A stretch of 48,257 nucleotides of DNA from JAGLWW01 sp964640225 (GTDB taxonomy: Archaea; Aenigmatarchaeota; Aenigmatarchaeia; PWEA01; JAGHBM01), in NCBI GenBank assembly GCA_964640225.1, contig CAZXFI010000008.1, positions 1 through 48,257 of the forward strand, in the 5' to 3' direction. Numbering within the stretch: position 1 is the first letter of the stretch; every line of letters starts with the position of its first letter. Shown here piece after piece: positions 21,163-31,000 of the stretch. The position numbers and the translations under genes are program-made. The notes under the pieces were generated by a model. The model worked only from the letters and a program-made list of their open reading frames with translations. It did not search any database and was not told the origin of the DNA.

Positions 21163-21487
21163 GTCTGAAGGAATACAGAAAGAAACTAAGGTTAAAGTGG
21201 AGTGGATCATTGCAAGTACAGCAGCTTATCCATACGTTATGGAATTCAATCATAACCCTTTTGGTCCAAGGCATACTGACAAACTTTGTGAGTCAAAAAG
21301 ATTTTCCACAGTTAAGGAAGCAGCTAAGGAAATTCACAGGATGCACCAAATTTCTGATTATGTTCTAACAGGAAGCGTAGACTATTTTCCTCTACCAATT
21401 TCAGTCATAACAAGGACGGTAGATGAAATTAGACCCGTATTGAGTGAAAAACTAGTGATGTTGGGAGATAATGATGAAAGACTCTGA
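21155..21487 (+). CDS. Hypothetical protein, paralogue pair member 2 (110 aa)
   Basis: The ATG 21155 start lies in an eight-base overlap with the first copy. VEWIIAST, PYVME, PRHTDK, SKRFSTVKEAAKEI and YFPLPISV align with it across the whole domain, so the two genes are a tandem duplication that has diverged. Function unknown. Confidence 0.7.
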   Translation: MTESEGIQKETKVKVEWIIASTAAYPYVMEFNHNPFGPRHTDKLCESKRFSTVKEAAKEIHRMHQISDYVLTGSVDYFPLPISVITRTVDEIRPVLSEKLVMLGDNDERL

Positions 21488-22001
21488 ATTTTGGGAGATT
21501 ATTGCTCTAGATTGGGAAAATCCTAAAGAGCATAGATTCTACACAGAAGAAGGTGAGTGCAAAAAATCCTTTTGGATCACGACTAATGAGTGTCATGGGC
21601 TCTGTGAATCAATTGCAATGTATTGCTGTAAACATTATGAATCCATTTTATGGGAATCAAAAGAGAAGGACTTCAAGGAACAATTGCTCACACGAAAAGG
21701 AAAGAGCAGTTCATTAAGCTCTACATATCCCAACATTCCTGAGAATGAAGATAAAGGTGGATATAAAGGTGAAGTGAAAGAAGATGAAATTGAAGATGAA
21801 CATGTTGCTCTTACTTATGAGGAAACTGACGTATACTGGTGGCCACATGATAGAGAAGGTGCAATGACTCGTGCCAGAATAGCACGTGAGCTTGCGGAAG
21901 AGTGTAGGAGAGAGGAAGAGAGAGAGAGAGGAAGAGAAAAAGGAAAAGGAGGATTAAAATGGATCATAAAGTACTGGTGCCGGATAATGAGTTGGAAGTA
22001 A
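21471..22001 (+). CDS. Hypothetical protein (176 aa)
   Basis: GGGAG precedes two adjacent ATGs (21471/21474). The N-terminal domain contains several Cys and Trp (ECHGLCESIAMYCCKHYESI). A lysine-rich linker follows, then VYWWPHDREGAMTRARIARE and a charged tail EERERGREKGKGG from purine repeats. The WWP segment recalls a common phage small-protein motif. No family assigned. Confidence 0.6.
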   Translation: MMKDSEFWEIIALDWENPKEHRFYTEEGECKKSFWITTNECHGLCESIAMYCCKHYESILWESKEKDFKEQLLTRKGKSSSLSSTYPNIPENEDKGGYKGEVKEDEIEDEHVALTYEETDVYWWPHDREGAMTRARIARELAEECRREEERERGREKGKGGLKWIIKYWCRIMSWK

Positions 22002-22270
22002 AGAAACTAAACCTCAAAGAAGTAATACTTTCTTTGAACGGTATGGCAAAAACAGCACTACCCCAGCTAAGTAATAGGTTGAGGGCTGCAAGAGTAGAGA
22101 TTATAGGAAAAGTCGATACTCCTTCTACTTCTCCTTCTCCTTCTTCTGTACCCGACAACCCAGATGAGTCTTTCTACGAACAACTTTCCAGTATATTGGA
22201 TAGCATTGAGCATTTTGAGGAAGAAGTAAATAAAAATCTTGTAGCTCTAGAGTCTCACATCTCAATTTAA
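21959..22270 (+). CDS. Hypothetical protein (103 aa)
   Basis: AGGAGG precedes the ATG with seven-base spacing. The product is helical with a Ser/Pro linker (TPSTSPSPSSVP) between two segments (LNLKEVILSLNGMAKTALPQ and LSSILDSIEHFEEEVNKNL). It overlaps the previous gene by 43 bases. No family is recognised. Confidence 0.6.
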   Translation: MDHKVLVPDNELEVKKLNLKEVILSLNGMAKTALPQLSNRLRAARVEIIGKVDTPSTSPSPSSVPDNPDESFYEQLSSILDSIEHFEEEVNKNLVALESHISI

Positions 22271-22317
22271 CTAATCTCTCTTCCTTCTCTCTAACTCTTC
22301 AACCTTTTTTAGTTGTA

Positions 22318-22352
22318 ATCCAAAATCCAAGATCCAAAATCCAAGATCCAAA
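22318..22352. repeat. CCAAAATCCAAGAT tandem repeat
   Basis: Two 14-bp units plus a partial third lie in the short intergenic stretch upstream of the gene at 22367, just before its GGGAGG ribosome-binding site. Confidence 0.85.
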
Positions 22353-22366
22353 GGGAGGAAAAAATT

Positions 22367-22858
22367 ATGAATAATGAAGAGAATAACTTGTGGAACAACG
22401 TATTCTGTCAATCCATGAGAGATATCAGAAATGGAAACCTTATGCTAGAAGCTTCTGTTTTAGGATATAATACATCGTACTTAAGCAAGGATGATCCACG
22501 ATCTGTCATAAGAAATTACGCGTCAATACTAGTCAATGAAGTCCTTGCATTGGAACATTTCTTAGGAGAGGAAGTGATAGAAGTAGGAATGAGAGGAATT
22601 AAACAGGATGAAGAGAAAAAGAAACTCCTCTACCAACACTTTGATAATGTTAGAACCATATACTTTCAACTAGACAGAGAACTCGCCATTCTAGATCATG
22701 GTATAAACTCTCAAAGGAAACCCAGTGCAGAAACTCATGTAAAAAACCGTGCTTCCATCCTAAACAATGATGTTTACTTGTTAGAACGTTTCTTGAGAGG
22801 TTATATAATGGGAGGAAGGCATGAAGAAGTAACCACTATTCACAGTAAAGAGGTGTGA
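22367..22858 (+). CDS. Hypothetical protein (163 aa)
   Basis: GGGAGG precedes the ATG. The product is mostly helical (LLYQHFDNVRTIYFQLDREL). Two weakly similar segments, NYASILVNEVLALEHFL and NRASILNNDVYLLERFL, suggest an internal duplication. No family is recognised. Confidence 0.65.
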   Translation: MNNEENNLWNNVFCQSMRDIRNGNLMLEASVLGYNTSYLSKDDPRSVIRNYASILVNEVLALEHFLGEEVIEVGMRGIKQDEEKKKLLYQHFDNVRTIYFQLDRELAILDHGINSQRKPSAETHVKNRASILNNDVYLLERFLRGYIMGGRHEEVTTIHSKEV

Positions 22859-22864
22859 AGAAAA

Positions 22865-23290
22865 ATGAATTACTACTTCTCTAAGCAATCAATAGAAGCA
22901 AAAGACTCTTGTACCATCCCATTACAATTAGTAGCAAACAGTGCTATAAAGTTTTGGGATTGCATAGTTTTAGAAGGTTACAGAGGAAAGGAAGATCAGA
23001 ATAAGCACTTTGAGGCAGGCACGAGTAAGGTAAAATTCCCTAACTCTAGACACAACAAACAACCCGCAGAGGCAATTCATTTAGCTCCATACAATCCAAA
23101 CATCCCTGGAGGAGTTGATTGGGACGACATTGAATTATTCTACCAATTTGGTTTCTTTGTCTTAGGAATAGCATACTCTAGAGGAATACAACTCCGTTGG
23201 GGAGGAGATTGGGATATGGACGGAGTAACTACAGATCAGAGTTTTCATGACTTAGTACATTTTGAGTTCCATAAATTCATCACAAGTTAA
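22865..23290 (+). CDS. Endolysin, M15-type L,D-peptidase
   Basis: The 141-residue product has the M15 (VanY-like) pattern of phage L-alanyl-D-glutamate peptidases: VLEGYRGKEDQN, SRHNKQPAEAIHLAPY (61-76), LRWGGDWDMDG and FHDLVHFEF (128-136). His63 and His132 are zinc ligands. In typical relatives the second ligand is Asp in an 'A-x-D' motif; here that place reads AIHL with His72. It would cleave cell-wall peptides at lysis, although it lies in the early-strand block rather than beside a holin. No signal peptide. Confidence 0.85.
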   Translation: MNYYFSKQSIEAKDSCTIPLQLVANSAIKFWDCIVLEGYRGKEDQNKHFEAGTSKVKFPNSRHNKQPAEAIHLAPYNPNIPGGVDWDDIELFYQFGFFVLGIAYSRGIQLRWGGDWDMDGVTTDQSFHDLVHFEFHKFITS

Positions 23291-23324
23291 TTAAAAAAGA
23301 AAAAAGAAAAAGGAGTTAATGTTA

Positions 23325-23540
23325 ATGTCTAATAAAGAAGAAGAAGAGAAAGAAAGAAAGAATCCAAAAGAATACCTAGGTGATGCAGTCTATGCTGAGT
23401 TTGATGGTTGTGGAATTATGTTAACAACAGAGGATGGTATAAGTACGACAAACTCAATCTACCTAGAACCTGAAATCTTGGCATTACTCAACTTCTTCTA
23501 TGAGAGTGTCTCAACTTATAAGAACATAGAGAGTGCTTGA
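23325..23540 (+). CDS. Small conserved phage protein (71 aa)
   Basis: AGGAG lies nine bases before ATG 23325; ATG 23319 is too close. After a charged start (KEEEEKERK), YLGDAVYAEFDGCGIMLTT, TNSIYLEPEIL is a familiar short phage protein sequence whose function is unknown. Confidence 0.7.
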   Translation: MSNKEEEEKERKNPKEYLGDAVYAEFDGCGIMLTTEDGISTTNSIYLEPEILALLNFFYESVSTYKNIESA

Positions 23541-23552
23541 AAGGAAAAAACA

Positions 23553-24020
23553 ATGCTCCACCTACCACACGGAAATGTAGCAATAGATCCAATCTTTGAT
23601 CCTGACACCACACCTTCAGGCCGTATATACATACCGGATATTGCAAAAGAAAGATGTGACCAAGGTATTGTTAAGTATATAGGTATAGATAGTGTGGATG
23701 AGGAAACGGGAAATCCCACTTACGTTGGAGGATTACATCCTGGAGATTATGTAATCTTCTCAGGTTATTCAGGACAGCTGATTGAGTTAGAAGATGAGGG
23801 ATTGTTAATCATCATGCCAATTCAGTTCATAGTAGCTAAAGTAAATCCTCCAATCTCTGATATGAAGGGATTGTTTTTTCAGGATGATAAAGGAAATTAC
23901 ATCACAGCAACTTATGAGATAGTTACTAAGATCATAGCTATGAACTTCCAAGATGCAGAGTGGAGAAGACAATTCAATATCATTACTCCCAATCCAATGG
24001 AGGGATCTAATTATGCCTGA
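23553..24020 (+). CDS. GroES-like co-chaperonin (Cpn10 fold)
   Basis: The first 95 residues follow the Cpn10 pattern: HGNVAIDPIFDP, then SGRIYIPDIAKERCDQGIVK at the mobile-loop and core position, LHPGDYVIFSGYSGQLIELE and LLIIMPIQFIVA. About 55 extra C-terminal residues have no clear match. Phage co-chaperonins such as T4 gp31 work with host GroEL to fold the capsid protein; the same role is inferred here. AAGGA precedes the ATG. Confidence 0.8.
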   Translation: MLHLPHGNVAIDPIFDPDTTPSGRIYIPDIAKERCDQGIVKYIGIDSVDEETGNPTYVGGLHPGDYVIFSGYSGQLIELEDEGLLIIMPIQFIVAKVNPPISDMKGLFFQDDKGNYITATYEIVTKIIAMNFQDAEWRRQFNIITPNPMEGSNYA

Positions 24021-24189
24021 AAGAAAAGATGAGTCTAAAGGAAAAGATGATCTCGATAACTTCTTTAGAGACTTACAAAAAAGAGTTGCTTACTTAGAAT
24101 CCCGTTCCTCATTCACTAAGCCATGGAATGTACGTCGTGATTGGGCAGAAACAAACTTAGGAGAAGAACAAGAAAAACAAGAGGAATAA
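24013..24189 (+). CDS. Small hypothetical protein (58 aa)
   Basis: GGAGGG lies ten bases before ATG 24013. The product is short, charged and helical (DNFFRDLQKRVAYLESRSSF). It overlaps the co-chaperonin stop and shares TAATG with the polymerase gene. It may be a polymerase accessory factor by position only. Confidence 0.6.
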   Translation: MPERKDESKGKDDLDNFFRDLQKRVAYLESRSSFTKPWNVRRDWAETNLGEEQEKQEE

Positions 24190-25931
24190 TGCCATATATT
24201 TCCAAGAAGTATGTACCCTGTGATGGAAATTCTAATGCAGACATAGCATTTGTAGGAGAATCTCCTGGTGAAGATGAAGAGTATGAGGGCAAACCATTCA
24301 TTGGTTATGCAGGTGAAAAACTAATGAGTTGTTTAGCCCGTTATACTCTCATGAGAGATGATGTATTCTTATCAAACCTCTCAAAACATCGTCCTGAGCA
24401 CAACACTTTTGCCACACTCTTAAACTCTCCAGAACTGAAGTCAGGAATACAAGAGTTAACTGAGGAATTAAAAAGAGTCAAACCAAACGTAATAGTACCA
24501 CTTGGTAATTGGCCTATGTACTTCCTCACAGGTAAGTCAGGTTTCTTTCAAGGAAAACCAAAACCTGGCTCTGGTATAATGAATTGGAGAGGTTCAATTG
24601 TGGAATGCACTCTTCCTGGTTTAGAGGGGGTTAAGTGCATTCCAACATACCATCCATCTTATATTTCTCGAAATGCACTTGCTTATCCAACTTTTGACAA
24701 TGATATATTCAGGATAATCAATGACTCCAAATTCCCAGAGTTAAGACTTCCTGAAAGAGAACATGTAATAGCAGATACAGTATCAGAACAAGGAAGATGG
24801 ACTTCAAAGTTCTTGGAAGAGGGAAGAGAACTTGCGTTTGACATTGAAACATTTGGAGATGCAGGATTAGCTTGTTGCGGGTTCTCACCTGCACCAAACT
24901 TAGGAGTTTGCTTCCCTTACACTAAAGACCTGCAAACAATAAAATTCATCAAACAAATCCTAGAGTCTGGTATTCCAATGATTCCACACTTTGGGTTCTT
25001 TGATGTGAATTACCTGTACAGATTTTTTAACATAGAGACAAAAAATTGGAGTTGGGATACATATGTAGCACAAAGAGTCTTAGACCCACAACTTCCTAAG
25101 ACCTTGGCTTACTTAACATCTATCCACACAAGAGAACCTTATTACAAATACGAAGGAAAAGCAGACGGGGATATAAAGAGTTGGTCTGCTAAATTTGATA
25201 AGACACAACTTTACATATACAACTCAAAAGATGTGTGTGTTACCAAAGAAATAAAAGACTCTCAAGTTGAAGAGCTTAAATCTGATTCCTTTGGCAATAC
25301 TAGAAGAAAGAATTTAAGGAAGACTTTTCAATTTGATATGAAAGCTGCAAACAATACCAGCAAACATATATCAAGAACTGGACTCCTAGTAGATCAAGCA
25401 AGGAAGATTAGAATCCAATCCTCCCTTGTAATTGAGTGGGTTAAACACCAAACTTACTTAAACAAGATAATAGGAGTTCCACTCTCACCAAAGAAACAAC
25501 TCATCCCAGGAACTGACGTTCCTCAATACATGAATGTAAACTCTAAAACTCAAGTTCCATTTTACTTATACGAACACTTAGGACTTACATTAAGAAGGAC
25601 CAAAGAAGGTAGGGTAACTACAGACGAACATGCGATCATTGCAATGATTGGTTTAGTGAAGAAAGAGTTAGATGCAAAGAAAACAGACAAGGGTAAAGTA
25701 CCTTGGCTGAAGAAATTGATTGTGTTAAAGGAGATCTTAATCATCAGAGGACTTAGAAAGAAGAAATCCTCCTACACTGATTTTGATTTAGGAGAAGGTG
25801 GTAGAGTGAGAAGTTTATTTAAGCTTGCCCCAAAAACAGGAAGATGGGCTGCTGAGAAATGGATAGATGGTACAGGGTTTAATATGCAAACAATGCCTAG
25901 AGACTTTGTAGAAGTGGAAGAGTGGAGGTAG
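24189..25931 (+). CDS. DNA polymerase I-type, N-terminal gene: UDG-like plus 3'-5' exonuclease
   Basis: The 580-residue product from ATG 24189 (GAGG upstream, TAATG overlap) starts with a family-4 UDG-like domain: FVGESPGEDEEYEGKPFIGY (21-40) and YHPS (154-157). SPO1-type phage polymerases carry such a domain. The exonuclease has DIE (218-220), FFDV (270-273) and YNSKD (344-348). The polymerase part follows (LLVD, NVNSKTQVPFYLYEHLGL) up to TGRW and NMQTMPRD, then stops. The palm with the catalytic Asp residues is in the next gene. Confidence 0.9.
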   Translation: MPYISKKYVPCDGNSNADIAFVGESPGEDEEYEGKPFIGYAGEKLMSCLARYTLMRDDVFLSNLSKHRPEHNTFATLLNSPELKSGIQELTEELKRVKPNVIVPLGNWPMYFLTGKSGFFQGKPKPGSGIMNWRGSIVECTLPGLEGVKCIPTYHPSYISRNALAYPTFDNDIFRIINDSKFPELRLPEREHVIADTVSEQGRWTSKFLEEGRELAFDIETFGDAGLACCGFSPAPNLGVCFPYTKDLQTIKFIKQILESGIPMIPHFGFFDVNYLYRFFNIETKNWSWDTYVAQRVLDPQLPKTLAYLTSIHTREPYYKYEGKADGDIKSWSAKFDKTQLYIYNSKDVCVTKEIKDSQVEELKSDSFGNTRRKNLRKTFQFDMKAANNTSKHISRTGLLVDQARKIRIQSSLVIEWVKHQTYLNKIIGVPLSPKKQLIPGTDVPQYMNVNSKTQVPFYLYEHLGLTLRRTKEGRVTTDEHAIIAMIGLVKKELDAKKTDKGKVPWLKKLIVLKEILIIRGLRKKKSSYTDFDLGEGGRVRSLFKLAPKTGRWAAEKWIDGTGFNMQTMPRDFVEVEEWR

Positions 25932-25942
25932 AGGGATAAGAA

Positions 25943-26767
25943 ATGTCAAGCAAACAAATGAAAACTAAACTATTCATGCGGTCAATGCTTGTGGCTAAGA
26001 AAGGTCATAAGTTAATCCAATGGGACTTCTCTCAAGCTGAGACTTGGGTTGTAGCTTTTTATGCCAAATCAGAAACAATGAAGAATTCTCTCTTACATGG
26101 AGACATTCATACAGACACAGCAGTAGGTATTTTTGAGAGTCCTAAAGAAGAAATAACTAAAGTACAAAGGTACTTAGGAAAGAGAGCTAACCATGAGCTT
26201 TCTTATGGTGCTAGCTATTATATGTTGGTGCAAAGTATTAACCAAGAATCAGACAAACCACCGTTCATTACTGTTAGTAACAAGGAAGGGAAAGACATCT
26301 TCTATGGATGGCATAAATTCCACTGGGCGGTTAGTGAGAATTATTGGACTTTTGTGAAGGAAGAATTACGTGCTAACCACAGAGTACTCACAAACCCATA
26401 CGGAAGATCCATCATACTGTATAATAAAGAAGGAGATGATTTATATAAAGAAGCGTACGCATATCTCCCTCAATCAACAGTGGCGGATCACACTAATGGT
26501 AATGTACAGGATGAGTTAGGGATTGAGGGTGGAATTGATAAGGTGAAGGAAGTGTTTGTGGACAAGGGAATGTTCGTGATAGGGAATCAATCTCATGACT
26601 CTTTCATAGCTGAAGTGGAAAATTCTAAAGTAGACGATGTTGTGGAGCCAGTTAGAAACCTTCTTGAGAGACCATTAGTAATTAACGGTGAAGAATTTAC
26701 CATCCCTGTTGATTGTGAAGTAGGAGAAAGATGGGGAGAGATGGAAGAAGTTAAGAGAGAAAAATAA
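25943..26767 (+). CDS. DNA polymerase I-type, C-terminal gene: palm/fingers
   Basis: The product is 274 residues. Motif A is WDFSQAETW (27-35), motif B is QRYLGKRANHELSYGASY (75-92) and motif C is QSHDSF near residue 213. These are the catalytic motifs missing from the preceding protein. The reading frame differs from it, and GAGG/AGGG lies upstream of ATG 25943, so this is a separate cistron. The two products together would make one complete family A replicase. A single-base assembly error is possible but would not explain the in-place start signals. Confidence 0.88.
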   Translation: MSSKQMKTKLFMRSMLVAKKGHKLIQWDFSQAETWVVAFYAKSETMKNSLLHGDIHTDTAVGIFESPKEEITKVQRYLGKRANHELSYGASYYMLVQSINQESDKPPFITVSNKEGKDIFYGWHKFHWAVSENYWTFVKEELRANHRVLTNPYGRSIILYNKEGDDLYKEAYAYLPQSTVADHTNGNVQDELGIEGGIDKVKEVFVDKGMFVIGNQSHDSFIAEVENSKVDDVVEPVRNLLERPLVINGEEFTIPVDCEVGERWGEMEEVKREK

Positions 26768-26810
26768 AGAGAAAAATAAAAATAAAAATAGAGAGAAACA
26801 ATAATAAAAG

Positions 26811-27980
26811 ATGCCGGCAAAAAGACGTTGTGAGTCATGGCTAAAAACATTCTCAGAGTGGTCACTACCAAGATCAGAAGCCCCAGAAACCTTTCACTTC
26901 TGGTCTGGTGTGTTCACTCTTGCCTCTGTCTTAAAAAGAAAGGTGAAGATACCAAGATCTTATATGGGAGGATATGAGATATTTCCATCTCTATACACAA
27001 TCTTCGTAGCTCCTCCTGGAAAAGCTAGAAAGTCCACAACAGCAAGATATTCTGAAGACTTGCTATCAGCACTTCCTACAGTGAATAGAGCACCAACATC
27101 TATGACTGTAGAACAAATGATTAAGAAGATCTCCCTAACTCCAGATGCTGCTCTTTCTGTCTTCTGCTCAGAATTTGGAATGTTTGTTTCTAAATCCAAA
27201 ATTGATATGTACACAGCATTAACGGATTTGTTTGATGGTAAGAAAGATATCTCAGTTGAAACAATATCTAGAGTTGAAGATTTTGCAGATACTCCTTGTG
27301 TTAATCTACTCGGTGCAACTACACCTAAGTGGATTTCTGCTAACATGCCTGAAGACGTTATAGGAGGTGGATTTGCTTCTAGAGTTGTGTTTGTTTTTGA
27401 GGACAAGAAGAGAAGGAGTCAGTTGTATTATAAGGAGATAGACCAAGATTATTTAAGTGGACTGAAAACTATGTTGATAGAGGATTTGTTCCACATTGAT
27501 AACTATATAGAAGGAGAGTATGTTATAGATGAGGATGCTAAGATGTTTATGGAGAGTTGGTATAGGGAGTTTGACCAGAAGAATTTAGGTCAGGTGAATG
27601 AAAGATTGAGTGGGTATTATGAAAGAAAGCCCGTACACATTCACAAACTGGCAATGATTATTCACGCTTCCTACTCAGACTCAATGACTTTAACTCAAGA
27701 AGACTTCATCATAGCCATTAAGAAGTTAGAATCAATTGAACACAAACTACCGAAGACATTCTCAGCAATAGGAGGAAACCCCCACATCAGTACTTTAGAA
27801 AGCATTGTTAGTTTGATTGAAATCAAGAAAAGATTCCGTAGAAGTGACATAATTGCAGCCTTCTATCAAGACGCAGATATGAGAATCTTGTATGAACTTC
27901 TCCACTTCTTGGAAATAACAAACAGGATCAAATGCACAGTGTCTGACACAGATGATCCTGTTTATGAGTTTATAAAATAA
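26811..27980 (+). CDS. DUF3987-like ATPase, possible replicative helicase
   Basis: The 389-residue product has Walker A APPGKARKST (67-76), an acidic strand ALSVFCSEFG, and the segment LLGATTPKWIS then GGGFASRVVFVF, typical of DUF3987 primase/helicase-like ATPases. The C-terminus looks like a winged helix (KKRFRRSDIIAAFYQDADMR). It is the last rightward gene, next to the polymerase. No other DnaB-like helicase is visible, so it may be the replicative helicase (inference). No primase catalytic motif was seen. Confidence 0.75.
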   Translation: MPAKRRCESWLKTFSEWSLPRSEAPETFHFWSGVFTLASVLKRKVKIPRSYMGGYEIFPSLYTIFVAPPGKARKSTTARYSEDLLSALPTVNRAPTSMTVEQMIKKISLTPDAALSVFCSEFGMFVSKSKIDMYTALTDLFDGKKDISVETISRVEDFADTPCVNLLGATTPKWISANMPEDVIGGGFASRVVFVFEDKKRRSQLYYKEIDQDYLSGLKTMLIEDLFHIDNYIEGEYVIDEDAKMFMESWYREFDQKNLGQVNERLSGYYERKPVHIHKLAMIIHASYSDSMTLTQEDFIIAIKKLESIEHKLPKTFSAIGGNPHISTLESIVSLIEIKKRFRRSDIIAAFYQDADMRILYELLHFLEITNRIKCTVSDTDDPVYEFIK

Positions 27981-28005
27981 AAAAAAAATGAACTAAAACT
28001 CAGGT
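27956..28005. terminator. Weak hairpin at convergent gene ends
   Basis: TGAGTTT (27964-27970) can pair with AAACTCA (27996-28002) across an A-rich loop, with CCTG/CAGG nearby. It lies where the two transcription blocks meet. The loop is large, so terminator activity is uncertain. Confidence 0.3.
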
Positions 28006-31000
28006 TCCTTATCACTAATTGGAATTCCAATCATTCTACCTATACCTCTAACAGGATCTTCAATCCTAGGATCAGTTAGAGCTTTTTTAACATCATAAAA
28101 AGCATAACTACCTGGTATGTACAAGGAAGCAGGATGATCAGAAGTAGGAAACAATCTTTGGAATGCAGTAATCCCTCTATCCCTATCTCTCTCACTCCCT
28201 CCAGTTATCAAACCTACATTGATCATATGCTGTAGAATAGGACTTCTAAAGACCAACCCAGGTAAAGTGTACCAACTCCCTAAGTTAAATCCAAGAAATC
28301 TACCAGTAAAAGCCAAAGCAGCTTGGCCCATTGCAAACCTAGCAGCGAAAGCTAACCTATTCCCTGCACTACCCTCACTTAGATTCCGCATCAAATAAGT
28401 CCTACGCTGTACAGACCATGTTCCAAATTGTGTAAGAACTCTACCTCTATTAGTCCTCCACCCTGCTGGATTATTTCCCATCCCATATCTTCCTGCAACT
28501 TCAACCTGAGAAGCCTTTGCTAAATACCTTGTAGCTTCTTCTATCTTTCCTTCTTGGACTAAAGCGTCAAACTTATTCCTCACAACTTCATTGAAAGTAT
28601 CTGCCTTAATCCTCCTGTAAGCAGTCTCAAGGCTTTGTTTTCCTCTTGTAACTCTGTTCAACTCTTTTGGAACAATCTTCCACATATCATAAAAAGCAGC
28701 AGCTTGCATCCACTCATGAAAAGTTGGTTGTAATGAAGCCTTTAAACCTCTCTCTGCAAACCTTCCTACTTTTCCTCTAACAGCTTCCCCAGGTCTACCA
28801 AACTCAATATGAGTCTGACCTGTTATCTCTCCTTGCTCTTTCAATTCTCTAAACATCCTAGTCTTTAGAGGGTTAGTCCTTGAAAAAGCTTCCCAAGCTC
28901 TTGTATATCCTACTTTAGCACCAAAAGAAAAGAAGTAATCATAAAAGTCCCTAAGACCAAGACCAACTCTGAAAGCCATAGCAGACGCGGATTGCATAGC
29001 TAAGATAGTATTAACCACATCCCTCTGAAAATTAACCTCTTTTTCAATTCCTAATCTCTTCAGAGTCTTAGCAAAGTGATCCTGAAATCTTAAAGTAGAA
29101 GCAGAAGGAATACCCCTCAAATCATTCAAGTATCTCGTTGCGTTTTGATAAAGCTCAGTATTCTCATAATACTTTTCTCCAGCTCTCCTAATAGCTTCTG
29201 CCTTTGCAATATTCCTAGCTCTATTCCAAGGTCTCATTAGTAAATCATGATCAAACCCAGCCTTAATATACAGAGCAGTAGATTGAATTGGATCTAAATT
29301 ATACTCATTAATCTCCCCAGTCCTTACCTTATCAAACATAAACTCTTGCATTTCCCTCAATTCACCAGTAGCACGTTGCTTCAGGAAAGTCAATTCAACA
29401 TCACCCATCCCATATTCACGTGCATGGTTTATATAACCACGAAGCAATCTCTCGTCTGGAATTTGTCTCTTTATAGCTATATCCCTGAAAAGAGTTTCAA
29501 GATCAGCAGCAGCTTTGAGTTGTGTTGCATTCATGTTATTATCTCTAGCAAACTGCTCTCTAGTAGGAGTTTCATCCATCAAAGCATTAGCCAATCTCCT
29601 AATGTTGTAAACAGAAGCTTCATTCATAGGCTTTTTAAGTACCGCTTCTAACTGACGAACAGCTGTAATCTCAGCAGGAGAAAACCCATACTCCTCAGCT
29701 AACTCTGCTCTTATTCGTTTAATCTCACTACCAGTTAAATCCCTGTCCATTCTTGCTTTTTGAGATTCTTTGAGAGAATTCAAATCTAATAGAAACTGAC
29801 CAAGCTTGTCATTCCTAACATTATTTCTAGCCCAAAATCTTGCTATCAAATTCTCATAACCAGTAGGAAGTCTATTAACTTGTAAACCTCCATAAAGCAT
29901 TTCATTGTAAGACATAGTCTCAATGTAACGAAATATATTCTCCCTTCCTTCCTCACCAATTTTCTTAAGAGTCTTCTCAATTCTCTTAAGTCTATTAAGA
30001 TAAGGAACAGCAGCAGCCTTCGCTTTTAAGAATCCATCTTGAGTTGGGAAATATATCTCATTGACAAATTGAGTTCCATACTTATTATCTAACGCTTCAA
30101 AAATAGTCTTAGAATCAGTAATCCATCTTGCGTGTTCAGCAAGAGTTTGTTGTAACCATCCTGTGAAACGAGAAGGAGAAAACAAACGAGGAGATGGAAA
30201 ATTAGTTGGACGAGGTAAACCTGTACCTCCACCTTCCGGAGAAGGCATTGCTGCGTTTAGAACTTGTTCAACAGGTTCTTCAAACTTAGCCTCATAATCA
30301 CTAGCAATTCTATCTCTAATATCAGCTGTCCCAGGTTCTTTCTTTTTTCCTCTCCCTTCTCTCCTAACTCTCCTCTTATACTGTGGACCATATTCTTGAA
30401 CTACTTGATCCATATATTCTGTCGCTTCAGCCTTGCTCTTAAACCTTCTCTTAACAACTCTCCCAGTTTCTGCATCTAACACAGTCCATCTTCCGGGAGA
30501 AGTTTCCCTTACCATAAAACCATTTGCATCAGCAGCAGAATTGATATCACCCACAGGAGCCATTTTTCCATCTGTAGGATTCATCTCCCTTAACAAATTC
30601 TGAAACTCCATAAACTCGCTAGGCTCTAAAGCATCCTTCAGACTCTCAAGAGTTTCTGGAGTCATTTTAATAACTCTTCCTTCATTACCCCATCCAGCTC
30701 TTCCTACTAAGGAACCATCAAATCTAACTCTCCCTTTTCCTGTTGGAGATTCAACTAACACAGATCCATCAGGAAGAGTAGTGTAGTATTCATAAAGTTT
30801 TCCTCTGATTGAAACTGACTCTCCTGTGTAATGGCCATAGTTTTCAAACTGAGCTCTATAACCACGAAAACCACTCTCAGGACCACCAATTGCTATGTCA
30901 TAAGTTCCATCTGATCTTTTATATGTAGAGATTAAAACATCAGGAATTATCTCTTTGATCTTAGGAATTGCATCTCCTAAGTTATCAACTTGAGGTATGA

